Source: CBDHDJ01 sp965261645 (GTDB lineage: Bacteria > Pseudomonadota > Alphaproteobacteria > SHVV01). Taken from it: a stretch of DNA of 64,000 nt. Within the stretch, counting starts at the first letter, position 1. Each line of letters opens with the position of its first letter. Below, piece after piece: positions 61,321 to 64,000 of the stretch. The position numbers were made by a program, and so were the translations under genes. The stretch spans positions 992,001-1,056,000 of the forward strand of contig CBDHDJ010000004.1 of the NCBI GenBank assembly GCA_965261645.1, read 5' to 3'. A model generated the notes under the pieces. The model worked only from the letters and a program-made list of their open reading frames with translations, did not search any database and was not told the DNA's origin.

Positions 61321-63248
61321 GCGAAATCCGTGCGCCCTTCGTCGGCCGGACCGCATGTCGCCTGGTGATTCTCACCGGCGCGCTGTGGCTCGCTTGGGCG
61401 AGTTCGGCCCTTGCGATCGAACTCGTCGAGACTCCGATGTTCATCGACGTCGTGGCCGCGGGCCAGTTGCCGAGCGTCGATCAACGCGTCCCCAATGGTC
61501 CCAAGATCGTTCAGATGAGCGGCTACAAGTCACCCGGCGTCCATGGCGGCGAGCTCAGCATGCTGATTGGGCGCGCCAAGGACGTGCGCCTGCTGGTGGT
61601 CTACGGCTATGCGCGGCTGGTGGCTTATAACGAAGATTTTGAGCTCGAGCCGGACATTCTCGAAGCGGTCGACGTCGACGAGGGTCGCGTCTTTACGTTG
61701 CATTTGCGTCCGGGCCACAAATGGTCCGACGGCCATCCCTTCACCGCCGAAGACCTGCGCTACTACTGGGAGGATGTTGCCAGCGATCCGGGGCTCTCGC
61801 CCTCCGGCCCGCCGAGCACCTTGCTCGTTGACGGCCAGCAACCTGTGTTCGAGGTGCTGGACGAAACCACGGTGCGTTACAGCTGGCATAAGCCCAACCC
61901 CTTCTTCCTGCCCGCGCTCGCCCAGGCCACGCCCTTGTTCATCTACCGGCCGGCGCACGTCATGAAACAGTTTCACCGCGCCTATACCGACGAAGACAGC
62001 CTGCAGGCGCTGGTCGAGGCGGAGGACCAGCGCGACTGGATCGCGCTTCATTTCCGCAAGGACCGGCTCTACAAGTTCGACAACCCGGCCTTGCCCACGC
62101 TGCAACCGTGGCGCAATACGACGGCGCCGCCCGCCACGCGCTTTCTCGCCGAGCGCAATCCCTACTACCACCGTGTCGACGAGCGCGGCCAGCAGCTGCC
62201 GTACATCGACCGGTTCATCCTGACCCAGGCAAACTCAAAGCTCATCCCCGCCAAGGCAGGCGCCGGCGAGGCCGATTTGCAGTCGCGCCACATCTTTTTC
62301 AACAACTTCACCTTCCTCAAAGCCAACGAGGAGCGGAACAACTACGTGACCCATCTGTGGCAGACGGCCAAGGGCTCCCACTTCACGCTGTTCCCCAACC
62401 TCAACGTTAACGATCCGGCCTGGCGCACGTTGCTGCGCGACGTTCGATTCCGTCGCGCGCTTTCATTGGCGATCGATCGCACGCTGATCAACCAGGTGAT
62501 CTATTTCGGCCTTGCCATCGAGGGCAACAACACCGTGCTCCCCAAAAGCCCCCTGTTCCGCGAGGACTATCAGACGCGTTGGGCGCGTTACGATATCGAT
62601 GCGGCCAACCGGCTGTTGGACGAAATCGGCCTCGAGCGGCGCCCCGATGGCATTCGCCAGCTACCCGACGGCCGCGAGCTCGACATCATCGTCGAGACGG
62701 CCGGCGAGGACACCGAGCAGACCGATGTTCTCGAGCTCATCCAGGAAACCTGGCGCGAGGCTGGGATAAGGCTTTACACAAGGCCTTCCCAGCGCGAGGT
62801 TTTTCGCAATCGCATCTTCTCCGGCGAAACCATGATGTCGGTTTGGTCGGGCTTCGAGAATGGCATCCCGACGGCGGCAATGAGCCCGGCCGAACTCGCG
62901 CCCACCAGCCAACAGCAGCTGCAATGGCCAAAATGGGGCCAATACTTTGAAACGAGCGGCGGCGCCGGTGAAGCGCCGGACATACCGAGCGCCCGCGAGC
63001 TTGGCGAGCTGAACCAAGCCTGGCTCGAGACCATCACCCGCGAGACCCGCGAGAAGGTCTGGCACCACATGCTCGAGATCCATGCCGACGAGGTCTTCAC
63101 CGTTGGCGTGATTAGCGGAGTCCGGCAGCCTGTGATCGTGCGCACGACGCTCAAGAACGTGCCGCACGACGCGGTCTACAATTGGGAGCCGGGCGCTCAG
63201 TTCGGCGTCTATCGGCCCGATACGTTCTGGTTCGGCGAGGCCAGCTGA
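61317..63248 (+). CDS. Oligopeptide ABC importer, extracytoplasmic binding protein (SBP_bac_5)
   Basis: The 643-residue protein starts at a GTG overlapping the previous stop, with GGAGGAG about 10 nt upstream. A signal peptide (CRLVILTGALWLAWASSALA) is followed by a large cluster C binding-protein fold. HLRPGHKWSDGHPFTAEDL near residue 125 is the family's recognisable motif, and RFRRALSLAIDRTLINQVIY near residue 380 is another. Such proteins bind peptides, opines or oligosaccharides. It is longer than DppA (about 530 residues) and nearer YejA in size. Confidence 0.92.
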   Translation: MSEIRAPFVGRTACRLVILTGALWLAWASSALAIELVETPMFIDVVAAGQLPSVDQRVPNGPKIVQMSGYKSPGVHGGELSMLIGRAKDVRLLVVYGYARLVAYNEDFELEPDILEAVDVDEGRVFTLHLRPGHKWSDGHPFTAEDLRYYWEDVASDPGLSPSGPPSTLLVDGQQPVFEVLDETTVRYSWHKPNPFFLPALAQATPLFIYRPAHVMKQFHRAYTDEDSLQALVEAEDQRDWIALHFRKDRLYKFDNPALPTLQPWRNTTAPPATRFLAERNPYYHRVDERGQQLPYIDRFILTQANSKLIPAKAGAGEADLQSRHIFFNNFTFLKANEERNNYVTHLWQTAKGSHFTLFPNLNVNDPAWRTLLRDVRFRRALSLAIDRTLINQVIYFGLAIEGNNTVLPKSPLFREDYQTRWARYDIDAANRLLDEIGLERRPDGIRQLPDGRELDIIVETAGEDTEQTDVLELIQETWREAGIRLYTRPSQREVFRNRIFSGETMMSVWSGFENGIPTAAMSPAELAPTSQQQLQWPKWGQYFETSGGAGEAPDIPSARELGELNQAWLETITRETREKVWHHMLEIHADEVFTVGVISGVRQPVIVRTTLKNVPHDAVYNWEPGAQFGVYRPDTFWFGEAS

Positions 63249-63276
63249 GTCGGGCTCGATAGGCAGAAACGCCGCC

Positions 63277-64000
63277 ATGTTCACCTACACCATCCATCGC
63301 ATCCTGATCATGGTTCCGACGCTGCTCGCCATCAGCATCCTCACCTTCATCATTATCCAGTTGCCGCCCGGCGATTACTTGACCCACCAGATCGAGCAGA
63401 TGCGCGCCGAGGGTGAATTGGCGAACACGGACAAGATCGAATTTCTGCGCCGGCAATACGGGCTCGACAAACCGCTGATCGCGCAATACGCCATCTGGCT
63501 CGGCGTGTGGCCCGGCGCGAACGGGTTTTCCGGCCTCCTGCAGGGCGATCTGGGTTATTCGTTCGAATACGACCTGCCGGTCGGCGATGTGGTGGGCGAC
63601 CGAATATGGCTGACCTTCCTCGTTTCGTTTACGACCATCGTCTTCACCTGGCTGGTCTCGTTTCCGATCGGCATCTATTCAGCGACCCATCAATATAGCT
63701 GGGGCGATCACTCGCTCACCTTTGTCGGCTTTCTCGGGCTCGCTACGCCCAACTTCCTGCTGGCGCTCGTGCTTCTCTATTTCGCCAACGTGATGTTCGG
63801 CACCTCGATCGGCGGCCTGATGGAGCCCGAGTACCTCGATCAGCCCTGGTCGTGGGCAAAGTTCGGCTCCGTGCTCCAGCACCTATGGATCCCGGTCATC
63901 GTGATCGGCACCTCGGGAACGGCGGGCATGATTCGCCGCCTGCGCGCCAACCTGCTGGATGAGCTGCAAAAGCAATACGTCGTCACCGGCCGGGCCAAGG
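63277..64000 (+). CDS. Oligopeptide ABC importer permease (DppB/YejB-like), cut by window edge
   Basis: From the ATG at 63277 the frame is open to the end, giving 241 residues. The first helix (RILIMVPTLLAISILTFIII) and following PPGDYLTHQIEQMRAEGE are typical of DppB-type permeases. LRRQYGLDKPLIAQYAIWLG and GDLGYSFEYDLPVGDVV form the periplasmic part before helix 2. The inner-membrane loop ending TAGMIRRLRANLLDELQKQY is the start of the EAA-type region that contacts the ATPase. The rest and any DppC-type partner lie beyond the window. Confidence 0.93.
   Translation, partial: MFTYTIHRILIMVPTLLAISILTFIIIQLPPGDYLTHQIEQMRAEGELANTDKIEFLRRQYGLDKPLIAQYAIWLGVWPGANGFSGLLQGDLGYSFEYDLPVGDVVGDRIWLTFLVSFTTIVFTWLVSFPIGIYSATHQYSWGDHSLTFVGFLGLATPNFLLALVLLYFANVMFGTSIGGLMEPEYLDQPWSWAKFGSVLQHLWIPVIVIGTSGTAGMIRRLRANLLDELQKQYVVTGRAK

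Overview
The window is about 64 kb of high-GC DNA. Its gene content fits an alphaproteobacterium, most likely near the Rhodospirillales. The pointers are the giant NAD-type glutamate dehydrogenase (about 1,612 aa), the amidase-ftsK-lolA order, a CnoX/YbbN homologue that keeps its CXXC motif, a UbiH/COQ6-type hydroxylase, and long runs of head-to-tail genes overlapping by ATGA. This placement is inferred from protein families and gene order; no database search was possible.

Region A (1-23.9 kb) is a surface polysaccharide locus. A leftward arm (1-6129) carries nonulosonic (sialic-acid-like) acid genes: neuB, neuC and a CMP-sugar synthetase. With them are a UDP-sulfoquinovose-synthase-like epimerase, a PhyH-type oxygenase and an NDP-sugar dehydrogenase cut by the window edge. 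A rightward arm (6386-23908) carries an ABC flippase-type exporter, several methyltransferases, two GT-B-like surface-carbohydrate proteins, a sulfotransferase, an asparagine synthetase, a GT4 glycosyltransferase, an O-antigen ligase/polymerase, a WbpL-type initiating transferase and a PglF/WbpM-type dehydratase. Several genes in the first 13 kb carry in-frame stops or frameshifts, from real decay or from assembly error.

Region B (23.9-48.9 kb) is mostly housekeeping: purH with a terminator, a UMF1-type MFS transporter, two unrelated glutamate dehydrogenases facing away from each other, a CBS protein, an SDR, a pentapeptide-repeat protein, dtd, an orphan NMT1-type binding protein, tRNA-Gly(GCC), cnoX, a LON-substrate-binding protein, a Trm112-like protein, a DUF971 protein, a ubiquinone hydroxylase, an amidase, ftsK, lolA, a flavin reductase, an unknown gene and an exonuclease III.

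Region C (48.9-59.4 kb) is the most unusual part. A leftward operon encodes an ABC exporter whose nucleotide-binding domain is expanded by about 280 residues and altered at Walker A and Walker B. It is followed by a stand-alone cyclic-nucleotide-binding protein and a small methyltransferase. Facing away from it is a tight glycan cassette: two related MurG/GT28-like transferases, two GT4 transferases, a histidine phosphatase, a polysaccharide deacetylase and a small membrane protein. I infer that the two operons form one glycan or glycolipid synthesis/export system.

Region D (59.4-64 kb) is an oligopeptide-type ABC importer: a fused double ATPase, a binding protein and a permease cut by the right edge.
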